Below are positions 34,238 through 41,767 of a DNA stretch of 64,000 bases, piece after piece (position 1 is the first letter of the stretch; every line of letters begins with the position of its first letter). Both the position numbers and the translations under genes were made by a program. The DNA is from Chitinophagales bacterium (GTDB lineage: Bacteria; Bacteroidota; Bacteroidia; Chitinophagales; Saprospiraceae): NCBI GenBank assembly GCA_017303875.1, contig JAFLBP010000023.1, positions 36,942 to 100,941 on the forward strand, read 5' to 3'. Under the pieces are notes generated by a model that was given only the letters and a program-made list of their open reading frames with translations, was not told the origin of the DNA and did not search any database.

Positions 34238-34915
34238 ATGCAACAATTCAGTACAAAGGAAAAGTTTGAAACGGACATCAACAATATCTGGGATAATCCC
34301 AAGTATGCCGATGTCCCTTTTCGGCAATATGGTTATGCCATTCAGGATGAAATAATTACCAATGCGCTACTGTTCATAGGCCTGAATCCATCAAGAGCCG
34401 ATGAGCATGAAATGCGTTTTTTTTACAACAATGAGCAGCAGGGCAGAAAGGTACACAAGTATTTTCTAAAATTTCAGGACATCTCGGAATCAGTCAATAT
34501 GCCCTGGGCGCACTTTGATTTGCTCTTTGTCCGAGAAACCAATCAGGCTAATATACCGATGCTTTTTCATGCCCAAAATGGAACGGATTTTGTTCTGGAT
34601 CAACTTCGGCTAGCTGAAAAGGTAATTGAGATGGCTAAGCCTAAAATTATTGTTGTCAACAATACAATGGCCAGGTGGTTTTTGGGCAAAGACCGTCATT
34701 TTGACCCAAAAACGAATCGGGAAGAAGGTGTATGGCTGGGTTGGCATTTTGAGTTCGACCATAAAATAGGCACATACCGTATTGTAAACCATCCAAAGCT
34801 TAGCGGTGTGCCCATATTTTTCACCAGTATGCTGACCGGTCAGCGGGCTTTAGATCGCGGCTCGTATGAACGCCTGATATGGCATATTCAATTCGTTATG
34901 CAAGCTAAGGATTGA
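34238..34915 (+). CDS. Small protein resembling the uracil-DNA-glycosylase fold
   Basis: A 225-residue soluble protein I cannot name with certainty. LLFIGLNPSRAD near 45-55 resembles the water-activating motif of UDG superfamily enzymes and also the GLNPS motif of DUF1643; KPKIIVVNNTMARWFLG near 135-150 resembles the central strand and helix of the UDG fold; VNHPKLSG at about 183-190 resembles the His-containing HP(S)P.S loop. If real, it could excise or recognise a modified or uracil-bearing base. It lies 17 bases after the Res gene on the same strand, so is probably the last gene of the operon. Its 3' end overlaps the convergent macro-domain gene by 28 bases. Confidence 0.65.
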   Translation: MQQFSTKEKFETDINNIWDNPKYADVPFRQYGYAIQDEIITNALLFIGLNPSRADEHEMRFFYNNEQQGRKVHKYFLKFQDISESVNMPWAHFDLLFVRETNQANIPMLFHAQNGTDFVLDQLRLAEKVIEMAKPKIIVVNNTMARWFLGKDRHFDPKTNREEGVWLGWHFEFDHKIGTYRIVNHPKLSGVPIFFTSMLTGQRALDRGSYERLIWHIQFVMQAKD

Positions 34916-35415
34916 TAAACCCTCCAATTCTCCTCATCAAAACACACAAAATATACCGCCTCCAACGCCTCAGGATGCTCCGCGCAGAAGTCCCGCACCG
35001 TGCGCAGGGCCACCTCGGCCGCTTCAGCCTTGGGGTAGCCGTAAATGCCCGTGCTGATGTTCGGGAATGCAATGCTTTTCAGGCCGTGCTCGAGGGCCAA
35101 TTGCAGGCTGTTGCGGTAACAATCGGCCAGCAGGGCCGCTTCGTTGTGCCGCCCGCCGTTCCATACCGGCCCAACGGTGTGAATCACATACGGCGCCGGC
35201 AATTTACCGCCGGTAGTAATCACGGCCTTGCCCGTAGCGCAACCGCCCTGCCGCGCACGAATGGCCCGACAAGCTTCCAGTATGGCCGGACCGCCCGCGC
35301 GGTGAATGGCGCCATCCACGCCGCCGCCGCCCAGCAGGGAGCTGTTGGCCGCGTTCACAATGGCATTTACTTCCATTTTGGTGATGTCGCCGCGCAGGAC
35401 GTGTAGCTGTGTCAT
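34888..35415 (-). CDS. Macro-domain ADP-ribose/O-acetyl-ADP-ribose hydrolase
   Basis: A 175-residue macro domain of the MacroD/YmdB type. Motifs: GDIT near residue 9, VNAANSSLLGGGGVDGAIHRAGG (split across 20-43, with the Asn and Gly-rich loop that position ADP-ribose) and ISTGIYGYP near 120. Members remove ADP-ribose from proteins, nucleic acids or O-acetyl-ADP-ribose. It is convergent with the last gene of the defence operon and overlaps it by 28 bases, so transcription of one interferes with the other. A role in protection against ADP-ribosylating phage or toxin enzymes is possible but not shown; it could be pure housekeeping. Confidence 0.93.
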   Translation of the reverse strand: MTQLHVLRGDITKMEVNAIVNAANSSLLGGGGVDGAIHRAGGPAILEACRAIRARQGGCATGKAVITTGGKLPAPYVIHTVGPVWNGGRHNEAALLADCYRNSLQLALEHGLKSIAFPNISTGIYGYPKAEAAEVALRTVRDFCAEHPEALEAVYFVCFDEENWRVYQSLACITN

Positions 35416-35427
35416 AAAAAGAGATTG

Positions 35428-36654
35428 TTATCGGTTAAACGGCTCGTTGTTGATCCAGTGGAAACCGCGATTCACTAATAAAAAGTTCCGCTTCGGACGG
35501 CGTTTCAGGTTCAGTTGCAGGCTGTCGGCGCCCCACATGCCCTGCATCAATACCTGCGTGGAATCCAGCGTCGTATAGTGCAGGCGCGCCACCACGTTCG
35601 TGTCATTGGGCAACAGGGGCCGCACGGTCAGGATGCGCAGGTTGTCGTTGATGTCGAGGTCCCAGCGGCTGCGCGCACCCTTTTCTTCATTGCTCGCCGA
35701 AAACATATACTGCCCGTACCGGTACTGCACATTGAGATGCGTCCAGTCTATCGTGTCTACCTGTCGGGAGGCTTTTTCTACAATAAAATGGCCCGCCACG
35801 GGCGTTGAAGGCGCGTCCGCTGCCGGGCCGCCGCCTGGCGAAAGCTGCTGCCAGGCAAAAAAGCAGATGGCCGCCACGAATAAAACCTGTATGCCTGTTC
35901 GTACCCGTCGCAGGGTGCGATTTTTAAAAGGTTCAAAATACACAAAAGGCTCCACGGCCTGGTTGCTGATGAAAAAACGATACAAGCGCGACAACTGCGG
36001 CAAACTCAGGTACAAGGCCGAAAGCAAGAGGAAAAAGGAGAAAATTTTGACCGGCACATCGTAACACATGTTCAATACAAACACCTGAAACATAACAATG
36101 GCCGATAGCAGCGCGCCCGTCAGACGGGTGCGCCGAAACAACAACAACACGCCACCCAGTACTTCCATCGCCCCGCAAAATACCTGATACGGCGTGGAAC
36201 TCCCGATAAAGGTCCAAAGCATGCCCATCGGACTCATGTCGCCCACACGCTGCCACAAACGGCCCTCGGTAGGGTAGGGCATCTGCATCGCAGCTACCTT
36301 GATGAGTCCGTATGTAAACATATTTATAATCAGGAAATACAAAACTAAGGTATCCAGCCCGTATTTGGCCTGGTTATAACTGCGCCTGCGCCGATCAAGC
36401 AGCGTCCAGATCAGGGCGCCAAGGGTGGAAAGCAATACGAGGGTGAAAGCCCATATCCAGTCGCGCTGACTGTCGCCCGAGCCGCCGTTCGGGTCTTTGA
36501 CCAAGGTGTCCAGACCAAAAAACAAACGGCCGCAGGCTTCGGTGAGCCAGTCGCCTAAGTAGGGCAGGGGCAAAATGTGAAGGGAAAAGAAAAGCAGGCA
36601 GAAGCGGAAAAGGAATTTTTCGGCGCTCGTCCACGGACGGGTATGATTGAACAT
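35428..36654 (-). CDS. Polytopic DoxX-like membrane protein
   Basis: A 408-residue integral membrane protein. I start it at 36654 because a perfect promoter (TTTG-N19-TATGTTTG, 36713 to 36683) overlaps the first codons of the longer frame beginning at 36693, which therefore cannot be translated from it. About six hydrophobic helices span residues 15-275 (for example FCLLFFSLHILPLPYL, WAFTLVLLSTLGALIWTLL and IFSFFLLLSALYL), with GAMEVLGGVLLLFRRT as in DoxX/HTTM relatives; a final helix (VLFVAAICFFAW) is followed by a 120-residue soluble C-terminal domain rich in beta strands. Function unknown. Lies between murI and the macro-domain gene and has its own promoter. Confidence 0.8.
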   Translation of the reverse strand: MFNHTRPWTSAEKFLFRFCLLFFSLHILPLPYLGDWLTEACGRLFFGLDTLVKDPNGGSGDSQRDWIWAFTLVLLSTLGALIWTLLDRRRRSYNQAKYGLDTLVLYFLIINMFTYGLIKVAAMQMPYPTEGRLWQRVGDMSPMGMLWTFIGSSTPYQVFCGAMEVLGGVLLLFRRTRLTGALLSAIVMFQVFVLNMCYDVPVKIFSFFLLLSALYLSLPQLSRLYRFFISNQAVEPFVYFEPFKNRTLRRVRTGIQVLFVAAICFFAWQQLSPGGGPAADAPSTPVAGHFIVEKASRQVDTIDWTHLNVQYRYGQYMFSASNEEKGARSRWDLDINDNLRILTVRPLLPNDTNVVARLHYTTLDSTQVLMQGMWGADSLQLNLKRRPKRNFLLVNRGFHWINNEPFNR

Positions 36655-36682
36655 AAGGGGAAAAAGTTGGTGTACGCTTTTG

Positions 36683-36713
36683 CAAACATACACGCTTGTC
36701 CCGAATTACCAAA
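36683..36713 (-). promoter_or_regulatory. Perfect consensus promoter of the DoxX-like gene
   Basis: Minus strand TTTG (36713-36710), 19 bases, TATGTTTG (36690-36683). Start near 36679, leader about 25 bases to ATG 36654. Confidence 0.75.
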
Positions 36714-36721
36714 ACAAGGGT

Positions 36722-37540
36722 TTAATCATGCTCAAAATGCCGCGACTGCACCGGCTCGCCATAAAACAGCGCCGCTTTTTCATCAAATACTTCCGGCGTT
36801 TCGGTGGTATAAAAAGTGCGCACAGGGCTTTTGCGGCACAGCGCTGCCTTGTCGGGATGGCGATGCAGGTAATCGGCCAAGCTGTTGGCTACCAATTCCC
36901 CCTGCGCGATCAGTTGGATGTGCCCGGGTACATGCCTGCGAATCAAAGGGTACAAAAGCGGATAATGTGTACAGCCCAGCAGGATGGCGTCAATTTGGGG
37001 CTGTTGAGCGAGGAGCCGACCGACCGATTGCTCCACAAAATAGGCGGCGCCAGCATTGTCGAGCTCGTTGTTTTCAATCAAGGGCACCCACATGGGGCAG
37101 GCCTGCTGCCAGACCTGAATTTCCGGAAACAGCTTGTCGATTTCCAGGATATAGGATTGCGACTTGACGGTACCCTCTGTCGCAAAAATACCGAGGTGGC
37201 CGGTACGCGTTAAAGCGCCGGCCACCTCGGCGGTGGGTCGGATGACGCCCAGTACCCGGTGTTCGGGCGACCAGGCGCTCAGGTTTTGTTGCTGTATGCT
37301 GCGCAGGGCTTTGGCAGAAGCAGTATTGCAGGCCAGAATGACCAAGCGGCAATCCATCCGGAACAGGTGTTCCACACATTCCAAGGTATATTTATAAATC
37401 GTTTCAAAGGAGCGGCTGCCGTAGGGCGCGCGCGCATTGTCGCCGAAATAAATATACTCATATTGAGGCAGTTTGCGGACGATTTCCTTAAAAACCGTCA
37501 GCCCGCCATACCCGGAATCGAATACGCCGATCGGCCCCAT
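36722..37540 (-). CDS. murI: Glutamate racemase
   Basis: A 272-residue glutamate racemase that supplies D-glutamate for peptidoglycan. The signature GVFDSGYGGLTV opens the protein; the two catalytic cysteines lie in ACNTAS near residue 72 and GCTHYP near 188. FGDNARAPYG is also typical. It follows the shorter ompH gene at 2 bases on the same strand, giving the order ompH-ompH-murI that is conserved in Bacteroidota, usually behind bamA (absent here). Confidence 0.96.
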   Translation of the reverse strand: MGPIGVFDSGYGGLTVFKEIVRKLPQYEYIYFGDNARAPYGSRSFETIYKYTLECVEHLFRMDCRLVILACNTASAKALRSIQQQNLSAWSPEHRVLGVIRPTAEVAGALTRTGHLGIFATEGTVKSQSYILEIDKLFPEIQVWQQACPMWVPLIENNELDNAGAAYFVEQSVGRLLAQQPQIDAILLGCTHYPLLYPLIRRHVPGHIQLIAQGELVANSLADYLHRHPDKAALCRKSPVRTFYTTETPEVFDEKAALFYGEPVQSRHFEHD

Positions 37541-37542
37541 TA

Positions 37543-38055
37543 TTACTTGCTTGCGGCCATCTTGGCTTTTACCAGTGCGGTTACATCGAGGCTGGGATCC
37601 ACGTACAGCAGAATGTTCTGGCTGTTGTCGAACACATACACGAAGTTGTTTTCCGTAGCGACGGCCTTCATGGCGCCGTCTACTTTTTGCAAAATCGGGC
37701 TGTACAGGGATTCGCGGCGTTTGGCGATATCGTCGTACATTTTTTGTTCGAACTCGCGGATTTTATTTTCCTCTTCCTGAAGTTTTTTGCTCATTTCTTC
37801 CTCCTCTTTCGGAGAAATCAGCCCTTTTTCCTTGCGGCGCTGCAAGTCGGCGGCGCGATCCTGCAAGTCTTTAACCATCTTCTGACCCTGGTTCTGAAGC
37901 TGGGTCTGGAAGGCTTTGAGCAGGTTGTCGGCTTCTTTAACTTCGGGCAGTTCGGCCAGCAGGGACGTGGAGTTCAGGTAGCCGAATTTCTGCGCGGAAG
38001 CACTTACTGCGACACAGAAAAGCAGGGCAATGAGGAGCGAAATCTGTTTTGACAT
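37543..38055 (-). CDS. OmpH/Skp-family periplasmic chaperone
   Basis: A 170-residue secreted coiled-coil chaperone. An upstream in-frame ATG at 38094 would put a charged 13-residue stretch before the signal peptide, so I start at 38055, where MSKQISLLIALLFCVAVSASA-Q is a classic signal. KFGYLNSTSLLAELPE is the typical Skp opening; a long charged coiled coil (about 35-115) and a C-terminal FVYVFDNSQNILLYVDPSLDVT follow. Skp trimers hold unfolded outer-membrane proteins. Second of two tandem paralogues; murI follows at 2 bases. Confidence 0.93.
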   Translation of the reverse strand: MSKQISLLIALLFCVAVSASAQKFGYLNSTSLLAELPEVKEADNLLKAFQTQLQNQGQKMVKDLQDRAADLQRRKEKGLISPKEEEEMSKKLQEEENKIREFEQKMYDDIAKRRESLYSPILQKVDGAMKAVATENNFVYVFDNSQNILLYVDPSLDVTALVKAKMAASK

Positions 38056-38175
38056 AATATGGTTTGCGTGTGTGAATGCTTTTTCGGGGGGCAAAGATAC
38101 ACCGGGAATGGGGTGGATCTAAGGATTGGCGAATGAATTTTTCTGATTATCAGGCGCGGTTTACCCAAACCGGCT

Positions 38176-38700
38176 TTATCCTTTTTTCAGAATGGTCTTC
38201 AAATCCTCGGTTTTGTCGTGTTTCGGATCGGCCCAGAGCATACCCGAAGCGCTGCCTTTGTCGAAGATAAACTCGTAGCCTTTGTCTTCGGCGTATTTCT
38301 GGATGGCGGCGTACACTTTATCCTGAATGGGTTTCACGAGTTCTTCGCGTTTTTTGAAAAGTGCGCCTTCGGGACCGAATTTCTGGCGTTGCAGCTCGCG
38401 AACTTCTTTTTCCTTGTTGGTGATTTCCTCTTCGCGCTGGCGCTTCATCTCTTCGGTGAGCAGTACCGCTTCAGCCTGGTATTTGCTGTACAGGCCCTTG
38501 ATTTTGTCTTGCTCCTGTGCGATTTCCTGGCGCCATTGGGTGGCAATTTTGTCGAGTTGTTCCTGGGCTTTCTGGTAGTCGGCCATATTTTCGAGCACGG
38601 CAGTTACGTCTACATAGGCGATACGCTGCGCCTGGGCGGTTCCGAAAGCAAGCAGGGAGAACAGAACGATGGTGGTGATTTTACTGAACAAGGCTTTCAT
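38176..38700 (-). CDS. OmpH/Skp-family periplasmic chaperone (upstream paralogue)
   Basis: A 174-residue relative of the next gene with signal peptide 1-24 (GTAQA-Q), Skp opening RIAYVDVTAVLENMADYQKAQ, a charged coiled coil (about 45-120) and the closing YEFIFDKGSASGMLWADP. It probably leads the operon ompH-ompH-murI: a -7 box (TACTTTTG) lies about 40 bases upstream of its ATG. The spacer of 120 bases before the second paralogue holds no gene. Confidence 0.93.
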   Translation of the reverse strand: MKALFSKITTIVLFSLLAFGTAQAQRIAYVDVTAVLENMADYQKAQEQLDKIATQWRQEIAQEQDKIKGLYSKYQAEAVLLTEEMKRQREEEITNKEKEVRELQRQKFGPEGALFKKREELVKPIQDKVYAAIQKYAEDKGYEFIFDKGSASGMLWADPKHDKTEDLKTILKKG

Positions 38701-38739
38701 TGCTTATTTTGTTTGAATGTGATGACTGAGATTTTGCCC

Positions 38740-38747
38740 CAAAAGTA
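38740..38747 (-). promoter_or_regulatory. -7 box of the ompH-ompH-murI operon
   Basis: Minus strand TACTTTTG, 39 bases before the ATG at 38700; a TTG lies further upstream but at wider than usual spacing. The divergent spacer 38748-38939 is AT-rich without a gene. Confidence 0.45.
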
Positions 38748-38939
38748 TGGGTTTTTAACAGTTCGGACGGACAAGTGACGCCAGGTTGCGCTTTTGCGTT
38801 GCGTGTTTTTGATAATTTTTTTTAGATAATAAAAGTTAAATTTCTGTTTTTCAATTAATTATAATGCTATTTTTCTCAAAAAAGCCTTTCAGATTAACCT
38901 CTGTTTAACCGCACTTTAAAGGTTTTTAACGCAATCCGC

Positions 38940-38947
38940 TACCTTTG
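38940..38947 (+). promoter_or_regulatory. -7 box of hutH
   Basis: TACCTTTG followed by CACCCC; leader to ATG 38983 of about 32 bases. No -33 TTTG at standard spacing. Confidence 0.5.
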
Positions 38948-38982
38948 CACCCCACCTTATCCACACAGCACCTAACCACAAC

Positions 38983-40479
38983 ATGTCAATTCATCAGATC
39001 AGCGCCGAACACCTTAGCTTGGAACAGCTCGGCCATATCCTGAACCAAAACCTGCACCTTGAACTTTCTGCCGATAGCCAGGCCCGCATCCGCCACTGCC
39101 GCGAATGGCTCGATCAGGAGCTGGCCAAAGGCGATGCTCTGCATTACGGCATCAATACGGGCTTTGGTTCTTTGTGTAATATCCGTATTTCGCCGGAAGA
39201 TATCAGCGCCCTGCAACACAACCTCGTGCTGAGCCATGCCGCCGGGATGGGCGACGAGACGCCGCCTGAAATTGTGCGCATCATGCTGCTGCTGAAAGCC
39301 CAGAGCTTGTCGTATGGCTTTTCCGGTGTCCGCGAAATTGTGGTGCAGCGCCTCCTCGATTTTTACAATGCAGGCATTTACCCTGTTGTGTATGAATTGG
39401 GTTCGCTGGGCGCTTCGGGCGACCTGGCCCCTCTGGCCCATCTCTCCCTGCCGCTCATTGGCGAAGGGGAAGTCTGGTACGAAGGCCGCCGCCAACGCGC
39501 CGATGTGGTGCTCAAACTGCACGGCTGGGAGCCGCTGACCTTCCAGGCCAAGGAAGCGCTCGCGCTGCTCAATGGTACGCAGTTTTCCTCGGCCTATGCC
39601 GTGTTTATACTGCTGGAGGCCCGCCGCCTGCGCCAAATTGCCGATTTTAATGCTGCCATGGGCTACGACGCCTTCGATTGCCGCCTCTCGCCCCTGGATC
39701 CGCATATCCACGCGGCGCGCCCGCATGCCGGACAAATACAGACGGCCGCACGCCTGCGCGCCCTGCTGGAAGGCAGCACCATCGCACAGCAAGCCAAAAC
39801 CAGCGTACAAGATCCCTACGCCTTCCGCTGTGTGCCGCAGGTGCATGGCGCCAGCGCCGATGCCATTGCGCATATTGAGTCTATGCTGGCCACAGAGATC
39901 AATGCCGTGACCGACAACCCGAATATTTTTCCGGATGCGGGCCTGATTGTTTCCGGCGGTAATTTTCACGCACAACCCCTCGCGCTGCCCTTGGATTACC
40001 TCGCGCTGGCGCTTTCGGAGTTGGGCAGCATCGCCGAGCGGCGCGTGTATCAGCTCATCAGCGGACAACGCAATTTGCCGCCTTTCCTGACCGAATCGCC
40101 GGGCCTGCATTCCGGGATGATGATCGCGCAGTACACCGCAGCGGCCATCGTCAACCAGAATAAGACCCTCTGCACGCCCGCCTCGGCCGACAGCATCATC
40201 AGCTGCAACGGACAAGAAGACCACGTGAGTATGGCCGCCAATGCTGCTACCAAAGCGCTGCGCGTGCTGCGCAACTTAGAGCGCCTGCTGGCTATTGAGT
40301 TTATGGTGAGCGCCCAGGCACTGAGCCTGCGCAAAAAACAAAGCGGCGCAAGTTCTTCTCCGCAAATTGAAGCGGCGCTGGCGGCTTACAGAAATGTGGT
40401 GCCAATGCTCGCAGATGACCGATATTTGCACCCGGATATGGAAACAACGCTGGCTTTTTTGAAGGAAATGCGTTTTTAG
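38983..40479 (+). CDS. hutH: Histidine ammonia-lyase
   Basis: A 498-residue member of the histidine/phenylalanine ammonia-lyase family, converting histidine to urocanate plus ammonia. The self-made MIO cofactor comes from Ala144-Ser145-Gly146 in GSLGASGDLAPL; YGINTGFGSL near 54, NGTQFSSAYA near 200, VQDPYAFRCVPQVHG near 280 and QEDHVSM near 413 all belong to the active site. Length is normal. No hutU, hutI or hutG lies nearby, so the rest of histidine degradation is elsewhere, or the enzyme serves another aromatic amino acid product; histidine is the likelier substrate. Confidence 0.94.
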   Translation: MSIHQISAEHLSLEQLGHILNQNLHLELSADSQARIRHCREWLDQELAKGDALHYGINTGFGSLCNIRISPEDISALQHNLVLSHAAGMGDETPPEIVRIMLLLKAQSLSYGFSGVREIVVQRLLDFYNAGIYPVVYELGSLGASGDLAPLAHLSLPLIGEGEVWYEGRRQRADVVLKLHGWEPLTFQAKEALALLNGTQFSSAYAVFILLEARRLRQIADFNAAMGYDAFDCRLSPLDPHIHAARPHAGQIQTAARLRALLEGSTIAQQAKTSVQDPYAFRCVPQVHGASADAIAHIESMLATEINAVTDNPNIFPDAGLIVSGGNFHAQPLALPLDYLALALSELGSIAERRVYQLISGQRNLPPFLTESPGLHSGMMIAQYTAAAIVNQNKTLCTPASADSIISCNGQEDHVSMAANAATKALRVLRNLERLLAIEFMVSAQALSLRKKQSGASSSPQIEAALAAYRNVVPMLADDRYLHPDMETTLAFLKEMRF

Positions 40480-40485
40480 GTTTCT

Positions 40486-40525
40486 CACAGAAAAGCACAG
40501 ATCAAAGACACAGAAATCACAGAAC
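40486..40525 (+). repeat. CACAGA-rich intergenic string
   Basis: Four spaced copies of CACAGA between hutH and recF; related in wording to the 11-base tandem units at 11406-11438. No promoter or terminator recognised. Confidence 0.45.
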
Positions 40526-40588
40526 TCTGATGTTCAATTAAATATAACCTCCGAACCTTCAAACCCCGAACATCCCAACCCTTGTCAC

Positions 40589-41686
40589 ATGCACCTACGC
40601 AGCATCAAATTGTTCAATTTCAAAAACTACGAAGCTTTGTCGCTCGACTTGTCGCCGCGGCTCAACTGCTTTACGGGTTTGAATGGAATGGGCAAGACGA
40701 ATGTGTTGGATGCGGTGTATTTTTTATGCCTGTGCAGGAGTCATTTAAGCCTCAACGACAAACAGATGATCCGGCATGGAGAAGGTTTTTTTCGGGTAGA
40801 GGGCGTTTACGAAGGCGCGGAGGGTCGGGATAAAATTGCCATAAAATACAAAAGCGGCGACAAAAAAGAAGTGGAGCGCAACGGCGTTCCCTACGCGCGG
40901 CTGACCGACTACATCGGGCAGTTTCCGGTCGTCATGATCGCGCCGGGCGATATTGATCTGGTGCAGGAGGGCAGCGAGGAGCGCCGTCGTTTTTTTGATG
41001 CGACGCTCTCGCAAATTTCCTCTGAATATCTGCATAATTTATTGCTGTACAATGCTTTATTGAAGCAGCGCAATGCCCTGCTCAAAACATTTGCCGCCGA
41101 ACGCCGCTTTGACGCAACGCTGCTGGAAGCCATAGACCGACAAATGCCCGCGCCCGCGCAGGTGTTGTACGAACGCCGGGCGGCATTTACCACAGCGTTT
41201 GAGCCGCTCCTGCAATCGCTGTACGCCCTGATTTCCGGCGATCGCGAGCAAGTGTCGGTTCGCTACGACAGCGACCTGGAAACGCGCAGTTTTTCGGATG
41301 TTTTAATGCAAAATATTGAAAAAGACCGCGTGCTGGAGCGCACCGCTCAGGGGCCGCACCGCGACGATCTGGAGCTGCTGATGAATGGCCAGGCGGTGCG
41401 CAAATTCGCCTCCCAGGGCCAGATGAAATCTTTCCTGCTGGCCATGCGCCTGGCGCAATATGCCGTTTTGCAGGCCGAAAAAGGCTTCGCGCCCCTGCTG
41501 CTGCTTGATGATATTTTCGATAAGCTCGACGCGCAAAGGGTAAGGCAACTGATCGCTTTGCTGCTGGAACGGAATTTCGGGCAAATCTTCATTACCGACA
41601 CCCAGCGCGAGCGTATTGAACATATTGTAGCCGCTTTTACAGGCGAATACAAGCTCTTCGAAGTAGATGCCGGCCGAATAGCATAA
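40589..41686 (+). CDS. recF: DNA replication and repair protein RecF
   Basis: A 365-residue SMC-like ABC ATPase that loads RecA at single-strand gaps together with RecO and RecR. Walker A is GLNGMGKTN near residue 30 (the N-terminal LRSIKLFNFKNYE is typical), the ABC signature region SQGQMKSFLLAMRLAQ is near 270 and Walker B LLLLDDIFDKLD near 305. Complete length. Between hutH and glmM, with no dnaA or dnaN nearby, as is usual in Bacteroidota. Confidence 0.96.
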   Translation: MHLRSIKLFNFKNYEALSLDLSPRLNCFTGLNGMGKTNVLDAVYFLCLCRSHLSLNDKQMIRHGEGFFRVEGVYEGAEGRDKIAIKYKSGDKKEVERNGVPYARLTDYIGQFPVVMIAPGDIDLVQEGSEERRRFFDATLSQISSEYLHNLLLYNALLKQRNALLKTFAAERRFDATLLEAIDRQMPAPAQVLYERRAAFTTAFEPLLQSLYALISGDREQVSVRYDSDLETRSFSDVLMQNIEKDRVLERTAQGPHRDDLELLMNGQAVRKFASQGQMKSFLLAMRLAQYAVLQAEKGFAPLLLLDDIFDKLDAQRVRQLIALLLERNFGQIFITDTQRERIEHIVAAFTGEYKLFEVDAGRIA

Positions 41687-41727
41687 AATTGCTAAAAAGG
41701 GTTTCCCATCCGCCAAAGGTTTTTCAC

Positions 41728-41735
41728 TAACTTTG
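41728..41735 (+). promoter_or_regulatory. -7 box of glmM
   Basis: TAACTTTG followed by CACCC, like the boxes at 24100 and 38940. Leader of about 29 bases to the TTG start codon. Confidence 0.5.
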
Positions 41736-41767
41736 CACCCACTTCCAACGCACTAAACCGCTATAAC

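Noticed and set aside
24148..34915. BREX or Dnd/Ssp-type system
   Set aside because: No PglZ, BrxC-like ATPase, BrxL, DndB-D or Ssp genes; the methylase is beta-class Mod-like, not PglX.
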